In this document: positions 18,767 through 25,943 of the stretch, piece after piece
Numbering within the stretch: the stretch's first letter is position 1
Layout of the letters: each line of letters begins with the position of its first letter
Assembly: GCA_965201085.1 (NCBI GenBank)
Contig: CBDAVS010000015.1
Coordinates: 248,001-312,000, forward strand
DNA: 64,000 nucleotides
Direction of reading: 5' to 3'
Source: JAPOUP01 sp965201085
GTDB taxonomy: Bacteria > Pseudomonadota > Alphaproteobacteria > Rhodobacterales > Rhodobacteraceae
Program-made: the position numbers and the translations under genes
The notes under the pieces: generated by a model
Told to the model about the DNA's origin: nothing
What the model saw: the letters and a program-made list of their open reading frames with translations, nothing else
Database searches by the model: none

Positions 18767-20344
18767 ATGGAAATAACCCACAAGGCCAGACCACTGGACA
18801 GCGATGCGGCGTGGAAACATCTGGCGGGCATCCTAGGAGGCGAGGGTCTGAGTGTCGTATGTAACACGCTCCATCACCTGCGGATTCTTGATGTCAGATC
18901 CTACGTTCTAGAAGATCCCTACATAGACCGCGACTACTCGGCGGATTACGCACAGTTCTACGTCCACACGTTTCACACCCACGAGCGATACTGCAGACGT
19001 GTCCACTTCTTTTCACAGGACGTATCACCGCTGTTCCAGCGTTCAATTACAACCGATCAACTGAAAAGGTTGGGCGATCTCGCCCGGAATTCATATTGCG
19101 GGTTCTCAGTCATCAGGCCCCTGTCGACCGCTCCTGTCGGCAGAACGGTGCTCTTGGCCCGTATGGGCGGTCGCTTTAACATGGAAGCTACGGTGACCTG
19201 TCGCGCCGACATCGAGGCCCATCTTCTGGGTATACCGCTAAAGGTAGCCGGGACCTCCTTCCTTCAGCAGGATTCCCGCGTGGGTGCCTGCGCCCAGGCC
19301 GCCATCTGGGCAGGTATGAGGCATATGCACGCACGGCATGGCCACAACTGGATGTCTGTTGCGGATATCACGCGATTCGCCGCTCCCCCATCCGTGACGG
19401 AAGCGGGATCCCTGCCCAATGCGTCGGATTGCCTGTCTTCGAACGCAATGGTCAGGGCGATAGCAAAAGCCGGCTACCAGCCCCTCTGCTTCCAGAAACC
19501 CGACATCGGCCGAGCCATTTTCCCTTACGTCGAATCCGGTATCCCCGTCGTCCTCGGCCTCGACATCGGCGGCACGATGGGACACGCCGTCAGCGTCATC
19601 GGCCGGGTATTCGCCAAGCAGCAAAACCCGACCCATTGCGCATTCGACTACGTCCCCGCGTATATCATCCACGACGATCAGAGCGGTCCCTATATGTCGC
19701 TTCCGGTAGACAGATGTGCTAGCAAGATATTTTCATTCCGTGATGATACCATCAGTCGGTTCACCCCGGCTGGTTCACTTGAGTTGAACGTGGAAGACCA
19801 CGCTGTTTTCGCCGTGGCGCTGATGCCAACCAGAGTCTTCTCCACAGCGGCGCGTGCGGAACATTATGCCCGAAGCGAGATTGGCTGGAACCTGGACAAT
19901 CTGGCCACCGCCCGTGAGGAACTCGCCAGTTTCGATATCCCGGTCAATGACGGGCTGCTGGACGGTCTACTGGTGGCGCACAGCGGCGGCAATATCGTCC
20001 TGCGAACATATCTCACTTCCGCCGCGGGCTACAGGCGCCATCTGGACCAGGGTTCGGCAAGCGATGCGTTGAAGGATCGACTGCTCCGCCTTCACCTGCC
20101 GCATTTCATATGGATCACCGAGATCTCCACAATAGACTCGTACAATCAGTCGTCTCCGGGTTTGCGGCGTATTTTCGGCCACACTGTACTGGACGCGACT
20201 TCGACCGCGGAGTTCAGGGATGCACTGCTCGTGCTTCACCTCCCGGGCATCCTTCTGACCAAGGACGCGGGTAATCAGGAACCACCCATAGCTACTATCA
20301 TCGATGAGGATCGACTTTACGAGTGCCGAGAGAAGCGTCTCTGA
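18767..20344 (+). CDS. papain/C39-like cysteine peptidase associated with ubiquitin-like operon
   Basis: A 525-residue protein with a readable cysteine-peptidase active site: Gln168 and Cys175 in FLQQDSRVGACAQAA, His273 in GTMGHAVSVIGR, and Asp303 in YIIHDDQSGPYM. This Gln-Cys-His-Asp order and spacing is that of papain-fold and C39-like peptidases. The N-terminal 155 and C-terminal 180 residues have no assigned domain; no signal peptide or membrane helix is seen, so it is probably cytoplasmic. The gene converges on the JAB-E1 gene and their 3' ends overlap by 28 bases. It may process or remove the ubiquitin-like protein, or be an effector of the system. Start choice: only in-frame ATG in reach; the preceding TAG lies about 65 bases upstream. 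Ribosome site is weak. Confidence 0.75.
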   Translation: MEITHKARPLDSDAAWKHLAGILGGEGLSVVCNTLHHLRILDVRSYVLEDPYIDRDYSADYAQFYVHTFHTHERYCRRVHFFSQDVSPLFQRSITTDQLKRLGDLARNSYCGFSVIRPLSTAPVGRTVLLARMGGRFNMEATVTCRADIEAHLLGIPLKVAGTSFLQQDSRVGACAQAAIWAGMRHMHARHGHNWMSVADITRFAAPPSVTEAGSLPNASDCLSSNAMVRAIAKAGYQPLCFQKPDIGRAIFPYVESGIPVVLGLDIGGTMGHAVSVIGRVFAKQQNPTHCAFDYVPAYIIHDDQSGPYMSLPVDRCASKIFSFRDDTISRFTPAGSLELNVEDHAVFAVALMPTRVFSTAARAEHYARSEIGWNLDNLATAREELASFDIPVNDGLLDGLLVAHSGGNIVLRTYLTSAAGYRRHLDQGSASDALKDRLLRLHLPHFIWITEISTIDSYNQSSPGLRRIFGHTVLDATSTAEFRDALLVLHLPGILLTKDAGNQEPPIATIIDEDRLYECREKRL

Positions 20345-21759
20345 CCGGATGACCTTGTTGGCAGAAGCGCGTTGTCGCCCATACCCAGACGGCCATTCTC
20401 CACCCCGGAACACTCGACGCAGGTCTCTAAACGTGTCGGATGGTCATATCCCGCTGTTGCTCGGCGCGAGTTCCAGCGGAACCATCCGGATTCGGCGTCG
20501 GGGTGTTTAAGGCCTGTCAAATGAAACAGGAAAGCGTCCGCCGCATGCGCGCACGCTATTGCGTTCATCGTCACCACGCTGGGTGCCTTTACATCGGGGT
20601 CGTCAACATATGCGTAGCCGCGCTTGGCCGTCTCCGGGACCGCTTCGTCCTGCAACCGTGCCGGACTGATGAGACCGTTGCACCATAGGCATCCCCGATC
20701 GGACGTGACCATGCGGCTGACCGAAAACACCTCACCCACTGTCCCGTCCTCCGTGACCGGTATCTTGGAGCCCACCTGCATGCCCGGTATTCCATACTGA
20801 TGCACGATGGCATTGAAAAGCAGTCGCGCACTCATCGTGTCAGCTGCGAGAAACAGGAAATCGCAGTCAGTGAAGCGCGCAGCGACGTCAGCCTCAACGA
20901 AGTTTCTGGGAATTGCCTCGACGCGCGCCTCCCGGTTCGCACGACGTATGTTGCGGGCCGCCATCTGTACCTTGCGACCCAGCAGCTGGTGCGCGATTAT
21001 TCGCGGTAGCCATGATGGTAAAATTGCATCGCGTCGTCGCGCTGCGATGAGCCGAGGTAGGTTTGTGTCTTCTGCCCTCTCCGGATCTGCCAATACGAAA
21101 TCCCCGACCCCTAGCCGACCCAGAAGTTCGGCCAATACAGAGCCCGCGCCGCCCAGTCCGATGATTCCAACGCGTGTTTGCCGTAGAAGATACTGTCCGG
21201 CGTCACCGAACAGGCGACTTTGGCGATCATACATCCCCGGGGCGGCCACACTCGCTTCAGGCCGGGGAAAAAGTAACAGACGGCGCTGCCCGATGATTGC
21301 CGCGTGGCTCAGTGGCGCACGGACGTATCCAGGAAACCATAGATCACCGGCCACCGCCGACTGCGCGAACACCAGCGCACCGACAGGCATGCCCCGCGCA
21401 ATATCGACCAGCGCCGGATATCCACGTTCGTGCGATGACATGTCGGGCCCAGAAAAACTGACCGAATTCGTCCCACTATGGTTGTGTATCGCGAGATAGG
21501 CCAGCTTGCGGTCTCTCGCGCGCAGAATCCTGCTTTGGATGAACTCGGCCTTAAGCATACGGTAACCGATTTTGCCTGGCACGTAATCGACACCGTCCCT
21601 GGCAAGGTGAAGCTCGCGCGCAACAAGCCGCAAACCCCGGTCAGACCTGCAGATACCCGCTAGGATGACGGCACCATGTTCGTCGCCATCACCCGGAAAT
21701 AGGTGACGGTGCAATCCGGCGTACAGCCCTTCAGGAATAGTCAACCGCCATGGCCTCAT
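20317..21759 (-). CDS. JAB (JAMM) protease-E1 activating enzyme fusion
   Basis: About 480 residues from ATG at 21759, which overlaps the E2 stop as ATGA. Residues 1-150 form a JAB/MPN domain: a conserved Glu near 27, HNH in LAIHNHSGTN (metal ligands), and Asp in SFSGPDMSSHERG. From about residue 195 follows a ThiF/E1 domain with the adenylate site VGIIGLGGAGSVLAELL, Asp in LADPE and NLPR. Two CxxC pairs (RGCLWCNG and TCVECSG) form the structural zinc site. JAB domains remove or trim ubiquitin-like tails; E1 domains adenylate the C-terminus of a ubiquitin-like protein. Fusion of both in one chain is known from prokaryotic ubiquitin-like operons that also encode multiubiquitin-domain proteins. 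Last gene of a three-gene operon. Confidence 0.93.
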   Translation of the reverse strand: MRPWRLTIPEGLYAGLHRHLFPGDGDEHGAVILAGICRSDRGLRLVARELHLARDGVDYVPGKIGYRMLKAEFIQSRILRARDRKLAYLAIHNHSGTNSVSFSGPDMSSHERGYPALVDIARGMPVGALVFAQSAVAGDLWFPGYVRAPLSHAAIIGQRRLLLFPRPEASVAAPGMYDRQSRLFGDAGQYLLRQTRVGIIGLGGAGSVLAELLGRLGVGDFVLADPERAEDTNLPRLIAARRRDAILPSWLPRIIAHQLLGRKVQMAARNIRRANREARVEAIPRNFVEADVAARFTDCDFLFLAADTMSARLLFNAIVHQYGIPGMQVGSKIPVTEDGTVGEVFSVSRMVTSDRGCLWCNGLISPARLQDEAVPETAKRGYAYVDDPDVKAPSVVTMNAIACAHAADAFLFHLTGLKHPDAESGWFRWNSRRATAGYDHPTRLETCVECSGVENGRLGMGDNALLPTRSSGQRRFSRHS

Positions 21760-22148
21760 TTTTGGTCTTTCATCCACGCGACCACCTTTAGCAGTTTCAA
21801 TGCCGCCGTGTGCCTTTCCGGGTCCAACCGGTTCGTGGTGCGCGAAATCTGAATTGCCTGCCGGTCCCGAAACGAGGCAGTCCCGAAACCTTCACCCAGG
21901 CCCCTACTGTCTGAACGGGACAACTCCGGATTCGTGAAATGCGGATACACGTCAGCGTATGGATACTGAAACGTGATGTGAAAACCAAACCAGACTTCAG
22001 GCTGGTCATAGGGGCATCCCAATGGGACGCCCCTGACCATCACCACCGCTCCGCCCGACCCGTCCGGATCCACCTCGATCCCGCATCCTTCGAATGTGGA
22101 GCGGACTTCCTCGATGGCTTGGGCCACTGACGAGGTAAGACCGCTCAT
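21756..22148 (-). CDS. E2-like (UBC-fold) protein of prokaryotic ubiquitin-like system
   Basis: A 130-residue protein between the ubiquitin-like gene and the JAB-E1 gene, overlapping both by four bases (ATGA). The central WFGFHITFQYPYADVYPHF matches the beta-meander and YP-x-PP-like segment of UBC folds, and the C-terminal IQISRTTNRLDPERHTAA plus a final helix match prokaryotic E2 relatives in such operons. Only two cysteines are present, near residues 22 and 45, both before the core strands; none occurs at the usual catalytic place after the YPHF segment, where the sequence has TNPELSRSDSRGLG. It may therefore be a non-canonical or inactive E2. E2-like assignment rests on motif and context. 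Confidence 0.78.
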   Translation of the reverse strand: MSGLTSSVAQAIEEVRSTFEGCGIEVDPDGSGGAVVMVRGVPLGCPYDQPEVWFGFHITFQYPYADVYPHFTNPELSRSDSRGLGEGFGTASFRDRQAIQISRTTNRLDPERHTAALKLLKVVAWMKDQK

Positions 22149-22420
22149 GAGTTATCGTCGTTTTCTATAGCAAGAAAGCGCTCACCATCATGCACCACGA
22201 TTTCCTCGCCGGGGCCTACCAGTGTCGTCTTGCCGCGCCCGAGCTCGATGCTTAGCACGAAGTCGTCCTTTATGTTTACGCCCTGCTCAATGGCTGCCTT
22301 CTTGATCATCGCACCTGTCTGCTTCGCACCTTCGAGTATCACCGGCTTGTCGTTCACCGTGATATCGTACTTGTCGTCATCGTTACCCTTGGTCACTTCT
22401 GGCGTCTTGTTCATTTCCAT
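22145..22420 (-). CDS. ubiquitin-like protein, multiubiquitin-domain type
   Basis: A 91-residue protein, first gene of the leftward operon, with AAGAGGC before the ATG. After an acidic N-terminal tail, residues 17-85 read as one beta-grasp domain: YDITVNDKPVILEGAKQTG, a helix (MIKKAAIEQGVN), then DDFVLSIELG and EEIVVHDGERFLAIE. This is the pattern of the Pfam multiubiquitin family. There is a single domain rather than tandem copies. The C-terminus is ENDDNS, with no Gly-Gly, so either it is used without processing or conjugation uses another residue. Likely the modifier that the E1 and E2-like proteins handle. Overlaps the E2-like gene by four bases. Confidence 0.82.
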   Translation of the reverse strand: MEMNKTPEVTKGNDDDKYDITVNDKPVILEGAKQTGAMIKKAAIEQGVNIKDDFVLSIELGRGKTTLVGPGEEIVVHDGERFLAIENDDNS

Positions 22421-22448
22421 GCCTCTTTCGTAAATGGCGTTTGATTGC

Positions 22449-22468
22449 TATCGTGCAATATAACGATA
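22449..22468. promoter_or_regulatory. palindrome in the divergent promoter, candidate operator
   Basis: TATCGT and ACGATA form a perfect 6-bp inverted repeat with an 8-base spacer (GCAATATA). It lies in the 76-base gap between the ubiquitin-like gene (start 22420, leftward) and the XRE regulator (start 22497, rightward), and is AT-rich against GC-rich surroundings. The position suits an operator bound by the adjacent XRE protein controlling both directions. Seen directly; function inferred. Confidence 0.5.
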
Positions 22469-22496
22469 CTGATTATAAATTTCAAGGGTGAAATCA

Positions 22497-22877
22497 ATGA
22501 CTGACCGAACTAACCGATTCGACGTGGACGCGCTGCATGCCGCCATGGATTCAGAACGACTTTCCCGGAGATTAACCTGGAAGGAAGTTGCAGCAGAGTC
22601 AGGGGTCAGCGCATCGACGCTCACACGCCTCTCTCAGGGGCGTCAGCCTGATGTGAACAGCCTTGCCGCTCTCACTGCCTGGCTCGGCCTATCGGCGGAC
22701 AGATTCATGCGATCAGGGAAGGTCAATCAGTTCGGAAGCGCAAGTCCTCTTGCGCAGGTCTCGTCCATCATCCGCCGCGACCCACATCTCAGTCCTGAAG
22801 GCAGCACAGCAATCGATGAGCTGATAAAGGCAGCGTATTCGCGCCTGAGAATAGACAGAGATGAACCAAGGGATTGA
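22497..22877 (+). CDS. XRE-family transcriptional regulator
   Basis: A 126-residue protein with an N-terminal helix-turn-helix: LTWKEVAAESGVSASTLTRL, then SQGRQPDVNSLAALTAWLG, the Cro/C1-type signature. The C-terminal half is helical without recognised ligand domain. ATG at 22497 is preferred to an in-frame GTG at 22488 because the GTG leaves only a few AT-rich bases for a ribosome site; both are possible. Transcribed away from the ubiquitin-like operon, with a palindrome between. Probably a local repressor of that operon and of itself. Confidence 0.85.
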   Translation: MTDRTNRFDVDALHAAMDSERLSRRLTWKEVAAESGVSASTLTRLSQGRQPDVNSLAALTAWLGLSADRFMRSGKVNQFGSASPLAQVSSIIRRDPHLSPEGSTAIDELIKAAYSRLRIDRDEPRD

Positions 22878-23266
22878 ATGTCGGGTGGTCATTGTTCGGT
22901 GACACATCAAAGCCCATACCCGACAAACGCAGGACAAAACCTAGATCAGCACCGAAGCGACTCTCTTCTGAGCCCGGTCCCCGCTAGGGTAGCTTCCGTG
23001 TTTCCACTCGCCAACTCATGCCGCCGACGAAAGCACCATCGACACTGCGCTCGATCCGGTCGGCCATCCGCGAGGTGAAGTCGTCCTCATCTTGAACAGA
23101 TCGCCCGATTCGCTGGCATAGGTCTTCGGTCTGCAACACGATCTGACTGCAACAGCCTGAATAGCTTCGGCTGCGAGCGGTAGACGGTTACATCTCGGTC
23201 AACTGCCGGATTCCGCGACCCAAAAACCAGTCAAATGGAATATCACACAAATTCCATTAACCTGGC
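22878..23266. other. no gene recognised
   Basis: About 390 bases between the XRE gene and the ankyrin remnant. No frame with family similarity or a ribosome site. It marks the right edge of the ubiquitin-like locus. Confidence 0.5.
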
Positions 23267-24305
23267 TCAACGGAAACGGGCTTCGTTAAGCCGCCAGTAT
23301 ACATCGGTTCCCTTGAGCTTGTCGTTCTCTTTCGCGAGGTCGAATGGCGTTTTCCCATCTTCGGCGACAGCGTTTGGAACAGCACCAGCGTCAAGTAGAG
23401 CCTCCACCGTTTCCGTTTCACTCTCCGCCGCCGCACCGTGAAGGGGAGTAAAACCCTGCTCCGATCGCACCTCGATGCCAGCCCCGGCACCCAGAAGTAC
23501 AGATACTGTCTCGGCGTTGCCATACGCCGCCGCGTAGTGAAGGACTGTCGAGCCACCGCGGACAAGTGTATTCGGGTCAGCACCGGTCCACCGGCAGCGT
23601 TCTACATTCGATGTCGTGGCGGCATCGAAGAACTCCGGCCTGCTCTAGGCCTCACAGATGAGCGCTGCCGCCTCAAGAAGCCGCCCGTAGGCTTTTGTAC
23701 CTGCAAGTGCGTCTTCGTTTTCCCTCGCGACTTCAAATGGTGTCATGCCATTATAGATGCGGGCGGCTGGATCCATGCCAAAATCAAGTAAGGTGTTCAC
23801 CGTTTCAGCGTCGCCCCTATATGCTGAGGAGTGACGAGGGGTATAGCCAAAGAGATTTGGGGCGGTCGGGTCCGCACCCGCCTTTAGAAGGGTGGCCATT
23901 GACTCGGCGTCGGTCGCGTAATGGATCGGGGTCTTTCTGTTCTCGTCATGTGCCTCTATGTCGGCACCCGCGTCCAGAAGGGCGGTCATTGCCGCGATGT
24001 TGCCTGCTTTCGTAAGGGAGTGGAGGGCGGCAACCCAATCTCTCCATGGCGGTCGATCAGGTCAGCTCCCCTGAAAGGCAACGTTCAACATCCAGCACCG
24101 AAGCGCCCGTGAAGAACTCTGGGCCGTTCCAGTCCTCACAGCTGCCTTGAGCCGGTCCAGCTGTGGTGGACAAAACCCCCACCACAGCAAACCCCGAGCA
24201 AGTGCGCCACGCAAACAAATTTCCCATCGCCAAGCCTCGCCGCCAATGCGACAACAGTAAGCAGTAGTTTCGGTCATGGGAAGCGCAAGCTCTCTTCTTT
24301 ACCAC
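23267..24305 (-). pseudogene. secreted-type ankyrin-repeat protein, broken
   Basis: Read leftward: a hydrophobic signal-like N-terminus, then CEDWNGPEFFTGASVLDVERC, then ankyrin repeats (TALLDAGADIEAHDENRKTP, GYTPRHSSAYRGDAETV), a TAG at 23645-23647, then a second unit starting RPEFFDAATTSNVERC with more repeats (GGSTVLHYAAAYGN, QGFTPLHGAAAES). The two units share the C-E-x-W-x-x-P-E-F-F start, and the TAG falls exactly where the first has TGG (Trp), so it is a nonsense mutation in a duplicated module. Two frameshifts lie at about 24060 and 24030. Ankyrin repeats usually bind proteins. Pseudogene unless the stop and shifts are sequencing errors. Confidence 0.8.
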
Positions 24306-24644
24306 CTTTCTGCTTGGAGGACCGGTGCCAGAACAACTGGATAACCTGGAACTACATCATCCGTCGCCGATCTGGGCCAATGTCGGCTGATGCTGTCATG
24401 CGATTAGGCGTTGCGTGCTGCAGACACCGTCTGCATTCGCCATTGCACCTGAAAACAGTCGGACAGAAGCGAGAAACCATAGCGTCATTGAAGCTCTGGA
24501 AACCCGGCAATCACCCGCCGCGCATCCCCGGTGGTCGCCTCCTACATGACTATCGTCAAGCTGGTTGCGACACCGATAAGGTTGACCGAACCGGGAAGTC
24601 TGCAAACAAATCCACTCCTAAAGCCCGGGCGGCGCAACCGGAGA
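24306..24644. other. no gene recognised
   Basis: About 340 bases between the ankyrin remnant and the polymerase gene. A 115-codon plus-strand frame and a 69-codon minus-strand frame occur but neither has conserved motifs or a ribosome site. Confidence 0.45.
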
Positions 24645-25943
24645 CTATCCCCGGTCCATGAAGCCAGGATGTTCGCGGCGGTCACCCCAAACCACGGTAC
24701 CGGCACCATAACGAAGATTCAGACGGTCAACGGCGTCCGCAAGCCGCTCGCCCCTGCCCCTCTGGCCGGGTCCGCAGAGCAGGAACAGGTCGCCGGTCCG
24801 TTCGGAGAGCGCCAGGATGTCCTCCAGCCGAACGCCCAGCGAAAGCACTGGCCCGGCATCGGCGAGCCAGAGACCGCCCAACATGACTAGGAACAGGCGC
24901 GTGTCCTGGGTGGCGGCGCAGGTCACTGACCGTGACCAGGTCCGGCGGTCGGTGAAACGCAGGAAAACCGAAAGGCGGCGCGCGCACCAGCCGTCCCGGC
25001 GGAGGCGGAAGGCGGCCTTCTCGACAAGCCAGCGCCCGACGAACCTTGCCTCGACAGGTCCACGGTATTCCGGGGCGAGGACCTTTGACGCTCCGTATTC
25101 GCTGCGCGCCGTGCGCTGCGGCGGCAGGTCCATGCCATGCAGGGTGCGCACGAAACGATCCCCTTCCACCGATCGCCATATCCGACGGGCATGCTGCGAA
25201 TCGAGCCCGTAAAGTCCGGTCACGCTCCGTACTCCGGCCCGTTCGAGGCGCCTGCCTATCCCATCCGATATTCCAGGAAGGTCGGTGAGCGCGAGATGCG
25301 CGATCCGGTCCGGCATGTTCTCCGGTGCCAGCCACTGGAGTCCGTCGGGCTTTCGCAACTTGCCGGCGATCTTCGCGAGAAGGTGGTTGGGACCGATGCC
25401 GATGGAGCACCGGATCTCGGATCCGACATCTTCGCGGATCGCCGCCTTTATCCGGCGGGCTAGGTCAAGCGCGGCGCCGAGCTCCGAAGTACCGCCGCCA
25501 AGCCCAACCAGGAACTCGTCGACCGATCGCACCGACACCAGTTCCGCGACCCGGTCAACGGTGCCCGCCACCCTGCGGTTGTAGCGCACATAGAGCCGGT
25601 GGTGGCTGGGAACGAAGACGATGCCGGGGCAGAGACGCCGTGCGTCAGCGACGCGGGTTCCGGTCCTGACTCCGACGGCGCGCGCCTCATTCGAGGCCGT
25701 CACGCAGCAGCCCGAATCCGAGGAAAGCGCGGTGACGGCCACGGGCCTGCCGCGCAGGCGGGGATCCAGCTGCTGCTCCACGCTGGAGAAGAACGCGTTC
25801 ATGTCTATATAGTGTCTGCCAGAAAACCCCGTGTTTTTCCGGGGATCGGGCCGAATCCGGCGGATTCCGGCTTCACGGGACCCTGGCCGGGCCCGTCGGA
25901 GCGCCGCCCGGGGCTTCGACGGGACGGTCGGTGGCGGGAACAT
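24645..25943 (-). CDS. Y-family DNA polymerase (DinB/UmuC-like), 5' end replaced by IS
   Basis: The core begins HYIDMNAFFSSVEQQLDP and includes RPVAVTA, SNEARAVGVRTG, the catalytic pair in VRSVDEFLVG, and the helix-hairpin-helix segment LALTDLPGISDGIGRRL. It is a translesion polymerase of DinB type. The IS boundary lies four codons before the ATG of MNAFF: TATATA and then the IS terminal sequence. The catalytic first Asp (in IDMNAFF) precedes that ATG, so starting there would lose it. The 432-codon frame starts inside the IS at 25943 and keeps that Asp behind 45 IS-encoded residues. Either the IS supplies a new start, or the gene is inactive. C-terminus looks intact. Confidence 0.85.
   Translation of the reverse strand: MFPPPTVPSKPRAALRRARPGSREAGIRRIRPDPRKNTGFSGRHYIDMNAFFSSVEQQLDPRLRGRPVAVTALSSDSGCCVTASNEARAVGVRTGTRVADARRLCPGIVFVPSHHRLYVRYNRRVAGTVDRVAELVSVRSVDEFLVGLGGGTSELGAALDLARRIKAAIREDVGSEIRCSIGIGPNHLLAKIAGKLRKPDGLQWLAPENMPDRIAHLALTDLPGISDGIGRRLERAGVRSVTGLYGLDSQHARRIWRSVEGDRFVRTLHGMDLPPQRTARSEYGASKVLAPEYRGPVEARFVGRWLVEKAAFRLRRDGWCARRLSVFLRFTDRRTWSRSVTCAATQDTRLFLVMLGGLWLADAGPVLSLGVRLEDILALSERTGDLFLLCGPGQRGRGERLADAVDRLNLRYGAGTVVWGDRREHPGFMDRG
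25806..25811. repeat. TATATA target-site duplication, left copy
   Basis: TATATA directly precedes the GTGTCTGCC end of the first ISNCY-type copy and recurs at 27611-27616 directly after its other end. This is a 6-base direct repeat of the kind made on insertion. Confidence 0.65.

Noticed and set aside
22497..22877. XRE gene plus neighbour as a toxin-antitoxin pair
   Set aside because: No small toxin-like gene is adjacent on the same strand; a regulator of the divergent operon is the simpler reading.
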